A DNA stretch of 64,000 nt from positions 247,038,166 through 247,102,165 of the forward strand of contig CM077666.1 of assembly GCA_039707655.1 (NCBI GenBank), written 5' to 3'. The notes under the pieces are model-generated. The model was not told the DNA's origin. It saw only the letters and a list, made by a program, of their open reading frames with translations, and did not search any database. The DNA comes from Elymus sibiricus (Eukaryota; Streptophyta; Magnoliopsida; Poales; Poaceae). Made by a program: the position numbers and the translations under genes. The first letter of the stretch is position 1. The number at the start of each line of letters is the position of its first letter. This document shows positions 45,518-57,260 of the stretch, piece by piece.

Positions 45518-45807
45518 CAGGGTGCTCATGATTTATATTTATGTAGTGAAGGCGGAGTCATGCCGTGCTTACATAATTCATTGAGTAGGGATAACATTCG
45601 TTGAGCATTGTATATTTTGAAAACTTAATGATTATGTTCTTGTATTCATGGATATTATTATGTTGATATCAATTCCTTCATCGTTTCTCAATATTTACAC
45701 CATAAGAGAGATTACATGATAAACATGCTAGGTAGCATTCAACATAAAAAATTCTGTTTTTATCATTTACCTACTCGAGGACGAGCATGAATTATGCTTG
45801 GAGATGC
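45518..45807 (+). other. 3' interior end and polypurine tract of element A
   Basis: Element A resumes after the CACTA insertion. The stretch TACTCGAGGACGAGCATGAA and then TTATGCTTGGAGATGC (up to 45807) corresponds to AAGCTTGGGGATGC, the polypurine tract seen in element C next to its 3' LTR. Confidence 0.7.
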
Positions 45808-47292
45808 TGATATTTCTCCAACGTATCTATAATTTTTGATTGTTTCATGCTATCATATTATCAATCTTAGATACTTTATATGCTTTATATGCAATTTTAT
45901 ATCATTTTTGGGAACTAACCTATTAACTCAGTGCCCAGTGCCACTTGTTGTTTTTTTGCTTGTTTTTGGCTTTTCAGAAAATCAGTACCAAACCAAGTCC
46001 AAACGTGATAAAACTTTACGATGATTTTTTCTGGACTAGAAGGGACCCTAGAATGTTTGGGAGGACACCAGAAGGTCTATGGGAGATTCACAAGCTCACC
46101 TGGCGCGCCCCTGTGGGGGGGGGGCGCCACCTGAGCTCGTGGGTCCCATGAAGCTCCGTTTGACCTAATTCCACTTCTATAAATTCCCATAAATCCGAAA
46201 ACCAACAGAGAGGCACCCGAAATAACTTTTCCACCGCCGCAAGCTTCTGTTCTTCCGTGATCCCATCTGGAGGCCTTTTCCGGTGATCTGCCGGAGGGGG
46301 GATCGATCATGGAGGGCTTCTACATCAACCTTGCTACCCTTCCGATGATGTGTGAGTAGTTTACCACAGACCTACGGGTCCATAGCTAGTAGCTAGATGG
46401 CTTCTTCTCTCTTTGATCTTCAATACAAAGTTCTCCATGATCTCCATGGAGTTCTATTTGATGTAATCTTCTTTTGCGGGTTTATGATCAAATTATTCAT
46501 TGAAAGTAATTGAGTCTTTTCTGAACTTTATTATGCATGATTGTTATAGCTTTGTATTTCTCTCCGATCTACCTGTTTAGTTTGGCCAACTAGATTGATT
46601 TATCTTCAGTGGGAGAGGTGCTTTGTGATGGGTTCAATCTTGCGGTGTCCTCACCCAGTGACAGAAGGGGTAGCGAGGAACGTATTTGTATTGTTTCCAT
46701 TAAGGGTAAAAAATGGGGTTCATTCATATTGCTTGAGTTTATTCTGTCTACATCATATCATCATACCTCTATTTGTTATGAACTTAATACGTAGAGAGGC
46801 AAGCATAGAAGCGCTCTCGAAGTGGAGTAATAGTAGTAGATGCAGAATCATTTCAGTCTGCTTGTCACGGACGTGATGCCTATATATATGATCATTGCCA
46901 TGAATAACGTCATAACTATGCGCTTTTCTATCAATTGCCCAACAGTAATGTGTTTACCCACCGTATGCTATGTTTTGAGAGAGAAGCCTCTAGTGAAAAC
47001 TATGGCCCCCGGGTCTACTTTTATCATATTAGAAAAACCTAAATTACCTTGCTGCAATTATTTTACTTTTTATTTACTTTTCAATTTATATATCTATCAC
47101 TATCAGATTTGATCCTTGCAAGTAACAAGTTCAAGGGGATTGACAACCCTCTTGCCCGTGTTGGGTGCAAGTATTTGCTCTTGTGTGTGCAGGTACTGTT
47201 TGACTAGGATCTGCTTGGTTCTCCTATTGGTTCGATAACCTTGATTCTCACTGAGGGAAATACTATCCGCTACTATATTGCTTCACCCTTCC
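45808..47292 (+). repeat. 3' LTR of element A (end cut by element B)
   Basis: It starts TGATATTTCTCCAACG and matches the 5' LTR until GCTTCACCCTTCCT, where B begins at 47293. About 36 bp of the LTR end are therefore displaced beyond the window. TATA box TATAAATTC at 46178-46186. Confidence 0.85.
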
Positions 47293-48116
47293 TGTTGTGC
47301 GTACGACCATCTATGGGGCCATCTAGCCCCTTTGCGGTTCCACTAGGGGAATGCGCAAGCACAAAGAGCAGAATCAACAATGAACGCAAAGGATTTACAC
47401 AGGTTCGGGCCACCGGGAGGTGTAAAACCCTACTCCTGCTATGTATATTGGAAGTGTTTGAGCTCAAGTACAAGGAGCGCTTCTTGCCGGCAAGGTGCAG
47501 GAAGAGCAGCTACGCATGCCAAATGAGCAAAGTGTCGACCCTTGTGAAGGTTGCCCTGGCCCTCCTTTTATAGCGCAAGGGGTAACCAAAGTGGCAAAAT
47601 GGTCATTACATGTTGATTAGATAGCAAAGAGTGCTATCATACCTAACTCTGCCAGATTAGGACAAACACAATAAATGCACCATTAGGTGTCGTGTGGAGG
47701 AGGAGCTCCGGCAAGGATTCTGCACCGCTCGCCCAGCTACCTCCTATCATCTTGACATGCCTTCTAGACAGGTGTCATTAAAGGTAATCCTCCTTCCAGC
47801 ATGCTGCCACGTGCCCCGACAATTCTCACCAAACTGCCTGCCTGCTCGACACCTCACGGATTAGTGACTAGTTGGTTGATGAGGTGGAGCGGAGAGGAGT
47901 TAGCAGAAACCTGCGGGCACGGAGTTTGCCGGGCCTTGACCATGCCGGCTCGCGCCTTGCCGGCAAGCGACGATTGTATCTTTAGCACTTAGCCAAGTGC
48001 TTTACTAATGCTTGGTCTTGATGTTGATGATCTCCGGCAAGCCCTGGCCATCGAGACTGCTACCACTGCCTGTGCATAAGTCGGGGTATAAGATACCCAT
48101 GTTTTATACACCGACA
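47293..48116 (-). repeat. 3' LTR of element B
   Basis: 824 bp from TGTTGTGCGTACGACC to TTATACACCGACA. Minus-strand TATA box TATAAAA at 47566-47572. Shares blocks such as CTTGCCGG and GTAAAACCCTACTCCTGCT with the other Tat-like LTRs in the window. Confidence 0.88.
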
Positions 48117-48354
48117 GGAGCCCCCGGGCCTGGGCCACACGCGCGTCCGAAGCATCGTTGGGCTAGGCCCAAACAATGCACAGACACATGGTAAGAAATT
48201 ACCGCCGTAAAATCTTGTGACGATGATTTTCTATCGCATGCCCACGTCGCGCATTAAATGCGGGTCACAGGAGTGGTGGACTGGAGCGATGGTTTGTGGT
48301 AGTGCGCCTGCAAAAGCGCTGCCACGTTGGACAGTAAAGAGCCGGCCTCCCCAC

Positions 48355-48371
48355 GCCTTCCCCATAAAAAG
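48355..48371 (+). promoter_or_regulatory. Antisense promoter of element B
   Basis: GCCTTCCCCATAAAAAGG with CATAAAAAG at 48363-48371 is nearly identical to the promoter at 31790-31810, with shared upstream blocks (GCGCATTAAATGCGGG near 48249, CCACGTTGGAC near 48322, AAAGAGCCGGC near 48336). It precedes the ATG at 48509 by about 140 bp. Confidence 0.6.
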
Positions 48372-48508
48372 GTAACTGCGAGGAGGTGCTGCTCATTCAC
48401 ACCGCCCTTCGCTACATCTTCTTCCTCCTCTCGGCAAAGCAGATCCCGCCGTCGCCGCCGCCACTGACTCGCGCCTCTTCCACCTCCAATCTTCCCTCCC
48501 GAGCTCTC

Positions 48509-51500
48509 ATGGCGCCCAAGAAGGCTGATACAGAGGGGAAGAAACCCGCCAAGCCCATTGACCCCAAAGCAGAGAAGCGGAAGGTGGACTCAGAGCAGCG
48601 GCGAAGGGAGAACACGGTTTTCTCGCCGCCGGTCTTGGACAAGAACACACCAATTTCCAGGTATGCTTATATATGGGGAAGGGACACCTAGGACCATAAG
48701 GCTCCGGTAGTGCTCGCTGCTGACACCAAGGTCACCGTAGAAGCGTATCCATTCTTTTGCGCATACTTCTACTGCGGCCTGGTCCCCCCATATTCAGATT
48801 TCTTCATTGAGTTGATGTATACCTTCGGGTTCCGACTACTGGATTTTAACCCAAATGCAATGACCTGCAAGGCAGTCTTCGCTCATATGTGCGAAAATTT
48901 TATCGGAGTCATCCCCAATGTCGACCTCTTCCACCATTTCTTCATTCCCCGCATCGAGGGCGATGCACTCTCCGGCAGCGTAATTTGGATTCCCCGGGCC
49001 AAAGCTAAAGGAAAGTATCTTGCTGGGCTATTGCATCTAAAATGGGAGGAATGGTGGGCAGAATGGTGCTGGATCAGGGAGAAGGACTTCCACAACTTCT
49101 GCTTCCCATGCATAGAAAAGATTGACCGCGGCAAGATTTGGAGTGATCTTGGCGCCAGCGACAAGAAGCTTGGTCCGGCAGTGAACCGAATCGCTCGCCT
49201 CCAGTCTGCTGGGCTAACCATTGAGATGGTAGGAGCTGATTTCCTCCGGCGACGCATCGCACCGCTGCAGAAGAGGCAAAGGTACACTTGGGAGTACAAG
49301 AACGCTGGGGATATCATGTGGATATACCCAGGGCTGGACAACAACTTAATAGTTATACATCACATCAGTCTCTGCCATCAGCTCTTCAGGGTCTCCGGCA
49401 AGTTCCGCCTACCGTACAAGGTTGTGCCACTGCACATTAATTCCGCCAAAGATTCCATCTTGGCGATAATGCCAGCATGCAGTGCTCAAGGAGTCGAAGC
49501 TGACTGGGAGCTGCCTTCACTCGAAGATGAAATGACTTGGGCTTCCAGTCTGACGGAGAGGCCTACTCGAGAAGAGAAGGACCTCATCCAAGCCACCAGA
49601 GACGAAGAGTTGGCATATATCGCCTACAAGGCCGGAGAGGCCTTGAAGGCCAGCAAGGCTAGCGGTTCCCGGGCCGCGGCAACCGATGAGGAGGAAGAGA
49701 CTCCCGATGAAGAGGTTGCCGAAGAGCACCAGGAAGAGCCTGTCGGGGAAGAAATTGCCGGCGAAACCGAAGAAGGAGGAGATCCTTAGCTCCCGAAGAA
49801 GAAAGCGCGCATTCTTCGGAAAGCGTCTAGCCAAGAGGTAGTGCGACCTTCCTCGTCAGGGGCTGGCCCTACCGTGAAGAAGATGACCACCAGAACTGGT
49901 CAACAGCAAGAAGTGCACCGGCAATCGACTCGGCGCCCTCGAGCTCAACGTCCACCTCCCCAGCAAGAAGTTGCCGGTGAAGTTGAGTCTTCTCACTAGG
50001 CATCTTCGCCTCCTCCGGAAATCAAGAGGGCCAGGGAGTCGCCTCCACCAGTGAGATATGACTTCTCCGTCCTCAGTAAGCCCGAAGATGAGGAGTAAGC
50101 ATAACCATTTATCTTCATCAAATCTTGATCTTATCTTGATTGTCATCTGACTTGAATTCCTTTGTCTTCGCAGGGATACAGAACCTCTTGTGCACAGGGC
50201 GAAGCGAACAAAAGATGCAACGGAGCACGAACCAACGGCAAGTGCTGGGCAAGGGGCCACATCTATTGATACCATCGTCATCAGCCCCCAGCCCAGCCTC
50301 TTGCGTGAGGTCGTGGTGCAATTTTTGCTCATGAGCGCCGGCACGGAGGTTCCTCCTCCTAAACCCTACAAGGATATAGGAGAAGGCCGCCAAGAGAAAG
50401 AGCGCCAAGAGGCAGATCCTGTCATGGCTCCTCCATCACCTATCGTCCCGGAGAGTGCTTCTCCGACAAGGGCCTCCGCTGATGAGCCCGCCCGCACGGA
50501 AATTGTCCCGGCAAGCGAGGCTGCCGGTGATCGTGTGGCGGCAACCGAGGTTGTCGGGGAAGGAAACACCCTTCCTCCATGAACATCAACAGGTAATCCA
50601 CTTGTCTTTAAGCACTGTCCAAAAAAAATTTGTTTTCTTGAACTTGACTTGTAAACTGAATCACTTTTTGCTCTTTGCCTCTGTTCTATCCTGCAGATCC
50701 GACTTCTCCTGAAGAAGGGGAAATTCTTGCAGACATGGCTGATATTGCAAAAAGTGCCGCTGATGAGGCCGCCAAAATCTCCGCTGAAGAAGCAGCCAAG
50801 TCTACTGCCGAGGAGGTGAGGGAAGTTACCAGAGAACTAGGAAGGTCTCCCGGCAACACGTCTGCCCCCATCTAGACAAGTACAGAGATAGTGGTAGTTG
50901 TCGCCGACAAGCCAGATCCTACCGCTCAACCGGCTGTGCCAACTACTCAAGCCTTGACGAGTACCTTCACGCTCTCCGCTCCCCAGCAAGGACCTGAAGC
51001 CCCCAGTTCATCAAGCACTAGAGGGCCAAACTTTGACGATAATATTGCCTGGAACCTAGCCCCCTTTTCTCGAAGTGCTACTGAAGCTGACAACACTGCC
51101 GACAATGTAGCAGATCTTGTGTTCTTAGAAACCATGGCTGCAGGTTTCAAAGATGTGCAGGACCACTACAGCAATTGCTGGGTCAAACTCCAAGAAGAGC
51201 ACAAGGCTTTGGATCTGGCCGAAGAGAAACTGAAGAGGAAGGCTGAGGAACTCTGCGCATGGTACAACAGCCAATCTCATAACTTGAGGAGGCAGGAGGA
51301 AAAGCTTGCCACTGCCCAGGAGAAGGCGACAGCCTTCGACGTCAAGCTGGCAGAGCGCGAGGCGCAGCTCAATGCCCAAGAAAGGGATCTTGCCGCACAA
51401 GAAGAGGCCCTTGCCACCAAGCTTCGCGACAAGGATGAAGAGATTGGAAAGCTCCTTGAGCAATGGACCCAAGAGCTGGAGAAGAACCACAAAGAATCCA

Positions 51501-51826
51501 TCGAAACCCAGGCTCGGGAGAGTGCCGCCAAGCTCAAGGAAGCTACTGACAATGCTGCTGCTGCTGCCACTGCCATGGCAGATTTGGAGTCCCGGGTAAA
51601 CAAGTTGAAGGATGATCTTGCCGCCAATAGTAGAGAGATCGAGGCCCTCAAAGGTGAAGTGCAGAAGGCAGCTCATACCCTAGGGGAGCTGCAGACATAG
51701 CTAGCATCGAAGAACCAAGATCTCAACACAACCGGCAAGGCGATGGAGGATCTGAAATCCAAACTAATCACTCTGGAGAAAGATCTTGAGTCCGCCAAAG
51801 AAAGGCAGGTAATCTTGACGGAGAAG
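48509..51826 (+). pseudogene. Antisense three-exon gene: PF04195-like region plus coiled coil
   Basis: Exon 1 (48509-50094) encodes a Lys-rich start (MAPKKADTEGKKPAKPIDPK), then a globular region (YPFFCAYFYCGLVPPYSDFF, HLKWEEWWAEWCWIREKDFH) resembling the plant 'putative gypsy-type transposon' family (PF04195), and an acidic tail. Intron 1 is 50095-50173 (GTAAGC...TTCGCAG). Exon 2 is 50174-50592, Glu/Ala/Pro-rich. Intron 2 is 50593-50696 (GTAATC...CTGCAG). Exon 3 (from 50697) encodes Ala-rich sequence and a long coiled coil (from about 51170). Reading phases agree across both introns. Stops: TAG at 48689, 49787, 49997, 50873 and 51698, and TGA at 50580. It is cut by element C at 51827, and its end is outside the window. 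Confidence 0.7.
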
Positions 51827-53378
51827 TGCTACTTGTAGTCTGCGTTGGTATTCCCCCGAAGAGGAGAGCATGATGCAGTATAGTAGAGATAAGTATTTCC
51901 CTCAGTTAAGAACAAAGGTTATCAATCTAGTAGGAGAACCAAGCAAAATTCCATTAAGCGCACCTGCACACACAAGAGCAAACACTTGCACCCAACGCAA
52001 ATAAGAGGGTTGTCAATACTCTTAGCGGTTATTTGCAAGGATTAAATCTTATCGAGGTAAATAGATAAACTAAAATACTAATTAAAATAAAAGTAAATAA
52101 ATTGCAGCAAGGTATTTTTAGGTTTTTAATATGATAAAGATAGACCCGGGGGCCATAGTTTTTACTAGAGGCTTCTCTGTCGAGCACAGAAACATACGGT
52201 GGGTAAACAAATTACTGTTGGGCATTTGATAGAAAAGTAAATAATTATGACGGATTCATGGCAATGATCATGTATATAGGCATCACGTCCGAGACAAGTA
52301 GACTGACTCCTGCCTGCATCTACTACTATCACTCCACTCATCGACCGCTATCCAGCATGCATCTAGAGTATTAAGTTAATAAAAACAGAGTAATGCCTTA
52401 AGCAAGATGACATGATGTAGAGAAGAAAATTCAAGCAATATGAATAAACCCCATCCTTTTATCCTTAATGGAAACAATACAAATACGTGTCATGTCCCCT
52501 TCGGTCACTAGGATTGAGCACCGCAAGATTGAACCCATCACAAAGCATCTGTCCCATTGCAAGATAAATCAATCTAGTAGGCCAAACCAAATCGATAGAT
52601 CGGAGAGAAATACAAATCTGTATTTAATCATGCATAAAAGAGTTCAGAGAAGACTCAAATATTTCTCATGAATAATCTGATCATAAACTCACAATTCATC
52701 GGATCCCAACAAACACAGCGCAAAAGAAGATTACATCGGATAGAATTCCAAGAATATCAAGGAGAACATGGTATTGAAGATCAAAGAGAGATAAGAAGCC
52801 ATCTAGCTACTAGCTATGGACCCGTAGGTCTGTGGTAAACTACTCACACATCATCAGAAGGGCAGCAAGGTTGATGTAGAAGCCCTCCGTGATCGATTCC
52901 CCCTCCGGTAGAGTACCGAATAAGGCCTTCCAGATGGGATCGCAGAAGAATAGAGGCTTGCGGCGGTGGAAAGGTTTTCTCTTGTGGCTCCCTGATGGTT
53001 TCCGAATATTTGTGAATTTATAGGAGTGGAATTAGGTCAAACGGAGCCACGTGGGCCCCACAAGGCATCAGGGCGCGCCCCCTGGGGCCGCGCCCTGTTG
53101 CCTTGTGGATACTTCACGAACCTTCTGGCCTCCTCTCCAAGTCTCTAGGGTCTCTTTTGTCCAGAAAAAATCTCCAAAAAGTTTCGTGGCATTTGGAATT
53201 CGTTTGGTATTGATTCTCTGAAAAGCCAAAAACAAGCAGAAAACAGCAACTGGCACTGGGCACTAGGTTAATAGGTTAGTCCCAAAAAATGATATATAAT
53301 TGCATATAAAAACATCCAAGATTGATACTATAATAGCATGGAACAATAAAAAAATATAGATACGTTGGAGACATATCA
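51827..53378 (-). repeat. 3' LTR of element C
   Basis: Minus strand TGATATGTCTCCAACG to CTACAAGTAGCA, 1552 bp, same family as element A's LTRs. It is directly preceded by the polypurine tract. Confidence 0.85.
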
Positions 53379-56300
53379 AGCATCCCCAAGCTTAATTCCT
53401 GCTCGTCCTCGAGTAGGTAAATGATAAAAACAGAATTTTTGATATGGAATGCTACCTATCATGTTTCATCATGTAATCTTTCTCTTACGGTATGAATAAT
53501 AAGATCCAAATGATTAAAAGCAATAGTCTATAATTTGATATAAAGACATCAATACTCAGGCATACTAACAAACAATCATGCCTTTCAAAATAACGATGCT
53601 AAAAAAAGTTATCCCTACAAAATCATATAATCCTATCATGCTCCATCTTCTTCACACAAAGTATTTATCATGCACTACCCCGATGACAAGCCGAGCAATT
53701 GGTTCATACTTTTTAAGGCGCTTCAGCTTTTTCAACTCCCACTCAATACATGAGCGCAAGCCATGGATATAGCACTATGGGTGGAATAGAATGTGGTGAT
53801 AGAGGTAAATAAGAGAAGTAAAAAATAAGAAGATAGTCTCACATCGACGAGGCTAATCAATGGGCTATGGAGATGCCCATCAATTGATGTCAATGCAAGG
53901 AGTAGGGATTGCCATGCAACGGATGCACTAAGAGCTATAAGTGTATGAAAGCTCAACATGAAAAATAAGTGGGTGTGCATCCAACTTGCTTGCTCATGAA
54001 GACCTCGGGCATTTGAGGAAGCCTGTCATCGGAATATTCAAGCCAAGTTCTATAATGAAAAATTCCCACTAGTATATGAAAGTGACAAAATAGGAGACTC
54101 TCTATATGAAAAACATGGTGCTACTCTGAAGCACAAGTGTGGAAAAGGATAGTAACATTGCCCCTTCTCTCTTCTCTCATCATTTTTTTCTTGGCACTTT
54201 TTCGCCTCTTTTTTTTAGAACGGTCTCATGGACCTCATCCCCACTTTTTCGAGGACTCATTAGTCTCCACCATTCTTTCCTCACTGGGACAATGTTCTAA
54301 TAATGATGATCATCACACTTCTATTTACTTACAACTCAACATTACAACTCGATACTAGAACAAAAATATGACTCTATATGAATGCCTCTGGCAGTGTACC
54401 AGGATGTGCAATGATGCTAGCGTAACATGTATAAAAATGATGAATGGTGGCTGAGCCACAAATACTATGTCAGCTATATGATCATGCAAAGCAATATGAC
54501 AATGATGATGTATGTCATAAAAATGGAATGGTGGAAGTTGCATGGCAATATATCTCGGAATGGCTATGGAAATGCCATGATAGGTAGGTATGGTGGCTGT
54601 TTTGAGGAAGATATAAGGAGGCTTATGTGTGATAGAGCATATCATATCACGGGGTTTGGATGCACCGGCGAAGTTTGCACCAACTCTCGATGTGAGAAAG
54701 GGCAATGCACGGTACCGAAGAGGCTAGCAAATTGCGGGAAGGTGAGAGTGGGTATAATCCATGGACTCACATTAGTCATAAAGAACTCACATACTTATTG
54801 CGAAAGTTTATTAGCCCTTGAAGCAAAGTACTACTACGCATGCCCCTAGAGGGATAGATTGGTAGGACAAGGTCCATCGCTCGTCCCCGACCGCCACTCA
54901 TAAGGTAGACAATCAATAATAAATCAGGCTCCAACTTCTTAGCCTAACGACAGATCATACGTGCATGCTTTGGGAATCACAAACATTAACACAATTATTC
55001 TTACTAAACCACAATCATCTACTAGTACCTCCCCCATATTACCATCTTAATATCGCAAAACTATTGCAAGGAATCAAATTTATCATATTCAGTGATCTAC
55101 ATGAAAGTTTTTATTATATCCCTCTTGAATACCTATCATATCAGGACCAAATTCATAACCCGTGCATATTACCATTGCTATCATGAGACTCTCAAAAAGA
55201 TATAAGTGAAGCATGAGAGTGCAACTATTTCTTTAAAATATAACCACCGCCGTGCTCTAAAAGATATATGTGAAGCACTAGAGCAACTGCCTAGCTCAAA
55301 AGATATAAGTGAAGCACATAGAGTATTCTAACAAATCATGAATAATATGTGTCCCTCTCAAAAAGGTGTGTTCAGAAAAGGTGATTGTGACAAACTAAAA
55401 AGCAAACAAACTATATCACAAGACGCTCCAAGTAAAACACATATCATGTGATGAATAAAAATATAGCTCCAAGTGAGTTACCGATAGATTGTAGACGAAA
55501 GAGGGGATGCCTTCCGGGGCATCCCCTAGCTTAGATGCTTGAGTCTTCTTTGAATATTACCTTGGGGTGCCTTGGGCATTCCCAAGTTTAGGCTCTTACC
55601 GCTCCTTATTCCTTTATCCATCGTAGTCTCACCCAAAACTTGAAAACTTCAGCACACAAAACTCAACAGAAACCTCGTGAGATCAGTTAGTATAACAGAT
55701 AAATCTTTAACTATAGGTACTATTGTAAATTGATTCATATTTAATATTGGCATAATGCTATTGTACTCCAACTTATCCATGACTCATACCCCCCGATACG
55801 ATCCATAGATACATCAAAATAAGCGAACTATGCAACAAAAAGAGAATCTGTCTAAAACAGAACAGTCTGTAAAGATCTGAATTATGGTCATACTTCTGTA
55901 ACTCCAAAAATTCTGAAAAATTAGGAAAACGTGGAAAATTCATATATCAATACTGTGTAAAAAATTCAGAAGGTTATCACACTCCAGCAAAAAAAAAACT
56001 CCAGCAATGGACGCAAAAGTTTCTGTTTTCAAACAACATCTATCATACTATCTTCCAAATCATCCCAAAGGCATTACTTGGCACAAACACTAATTAAAAC
56101 ATAAAAATACAATCATAACATAAGCTATAATTGTTTAAACACTCAAAAACAGAAGGTAAAAGCAAAAAATTATTTTATTCATTGGGTTGCCTCCCAACAA
56201 GCACTATTGTTTTATGCCCCTAGCTAGGCATAATGCATAGTTTCAAGTGTTGTCATCCTTGGTTTCCAATTCCTCAATTACACATCCATTTCCTCTACTT

Positions 56301-56464
56301 CATTTAACATAGGAGCTTCTCATCATCACACTTCTAGGTACAAAATCAAGAATTTTACTCTTATGGATAGGTTCCTTAATTACATCAATGAAATTGGGGT
56401 GCACGCTAATCATTTTAAGATCCTCACTCCCTTTACCAGAGGTTGCAACCTTGACCTTAGGAAC
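53379..56464 (-). other. Non-coding interior of element C
   Basis: No convincing ORF. The polypurine tract AAGCTTGGGGATGCT lies at 53379-53393 (minus strand). Internal copies of that motif (about 55515-55600) and three AGTGAAGCA repeats (55205-55320) match, in mirrored order, the landmarks in element A. Confidence 0.65.
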
Positions 56465-57061
56465 TTATATAAACTTGCAATTTTTATTTGGAGGAGTCCT
56501 ATCAATGTTTTTAGCGGAGGAAAAGACGGAACCTAAGTTATTGATAATCTCTTCGAACTTGTCAATTCTAGCGGGGCTTTGTTCTATCCTTTCATTAATT
56601 ATCGGTTTTTTTTCCTTTAAAGTTTTCAAAGCAATCCCCACTTTGGAACCAAATTGAGTAATATGATTGCGGACCTTTTTGTCTAAATTTTCAAGATGTT
56701 CAATAGTAGGCATTTTATTTTCTATAGCTTCTAACCTTTGCATTACATGCTCCAAAGTCAATGCCGTTTCATTAATAATGATAGGGGATGAACCCACTAA
56801 ATTTCCCATAGCATTGAAAGCATCCAGAGTGGGACACATCAAGAAATTTCCTTCGGTAATAGTGTCAAGCACAAATCTATACCAAGTAGTAATTCCCACA
56901 TAAAATTTTCGAAGAAGAACGGTAGTGGATTGCTTACGAGTTGATCTATTTTGAGCATCGCAAATCCTATACCAAGCATCTTTTAAATTCTCTCCTCCCC
57001 TTTGTTTAAAATTAAGTACTTCATTTTTAGGGGTAATAGTAACGAGCGAAGAATTAGCCAT
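56465..57061 (-). CDS. Element C gag-like ORF
   Basis: ATG at 57061 starts MANSSLVTITPKNEVLNF. The next segment, FKQRGGENLKDAWYRICD, then VGITTWYRFVLDTITEGNFL, follows the FxQ..GE.L..AW.R pattern of the Retrotrans_gag family. The C-terminal half is helix-rich and may be a coiled coil (LEHVMQRLEAIENKMPTIEH). 198 residues with no internal stop; there is no zinc knuckle and no downstream pol. It seems to be a truncated gag kept by a non-autonomous element. Confidence 0.6.
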   Translation of the reverse strand: MANSSLVTITPKNEVLNFKQRGGENLKDAWYRICDAQNRSTRKQSTTVLLRKFYVGITTWYRFVLDTITEGNFLMCPTLDAFNAMGNLVGSSPIIINETALTLEHVMQRLEAIENKMPTIEHLENLDKKVRNHITQFGSKVGIALKTLKEKKPIINERIEQSPARIDKFEEIINNLGSVFSSAKNIDRTPPNKNCKFI

Positions 57062-57230
57062 AATGGTGAAGCAAACAAGCAAACTAGGAAATAAAAATAT
57101 TTTTGTGTTTTTGTAAAAAAAATTAGAAGTGGGGAGATGAAAACGAGAGGCAAATGCAAATAAAAGGCAAATAAAGTAAATGCAAGTGAATGATAATTTG
57201 TGCAAAGGTACTTGGTAATTTTGATGATAT

Positions 57231-57249
57231 CTCCCCGGCAACGGCGCCA
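57231..57249 (-). promoter_or_regulatory. Primer-binding site of element C
   Basis: Minus strand TGGCGCCGTTGCCGGGGAG, the tRNA-Asp-type site, 12 bp from the LTR end. Confidence 0.8.
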
Positions 57250-57260
57250 GAAATTCTTCC

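Larger units (their letters stand above)
18553..47292 (+). mobile_element. Element A: non-autonomous Athila-like LTR element
   Basis: The 5' LTR is 18553-20080, followed by a primer-binding site, a single ORF (20259-21185), a long non-coding interior (21186-23707 and 45518-45807) and the 3' LTR from 45808. The interior is split by a CACTA element (23708-45517), and the 3' LTR is cut at 47292 by Tat-like element B. No protease, RT or integrase is visible in the element's own sequence, so it looks non-autonomous. Element C (51827-57418) shares its LTR and much of its interior. The family resembles WHAM/Sabrina-type Triticeae repeats, but I am not certain of the name. Confidence 0.8.
47293..51826 (-). 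mobile_element. Element B: Tat-like retrotransposon, 3' part
   Basis: It consists of the 3' LTR (47293-48116), the adjoining tract GGAGCCCCCGGGCCTGGG, an antisense promoter and an antisense multi-exon gene, cut at 51826 by element C. The gag-pol part must lie beyond the inserted C, D and LINE sequence, outside the window. It inserted into the 3' LTR of element A (left flank CTTCC). The LTR is of the same family as the solo LTR at 11750-12619. Confidence 0.8.

Noticed and set aside
23705..45520. Perfect 3-bp target duplication for the CACTA element
   Set aside because: The flanks read CGA and CAG. Identity of the ends rests on the inverted termini and on element A resuming on both sides.
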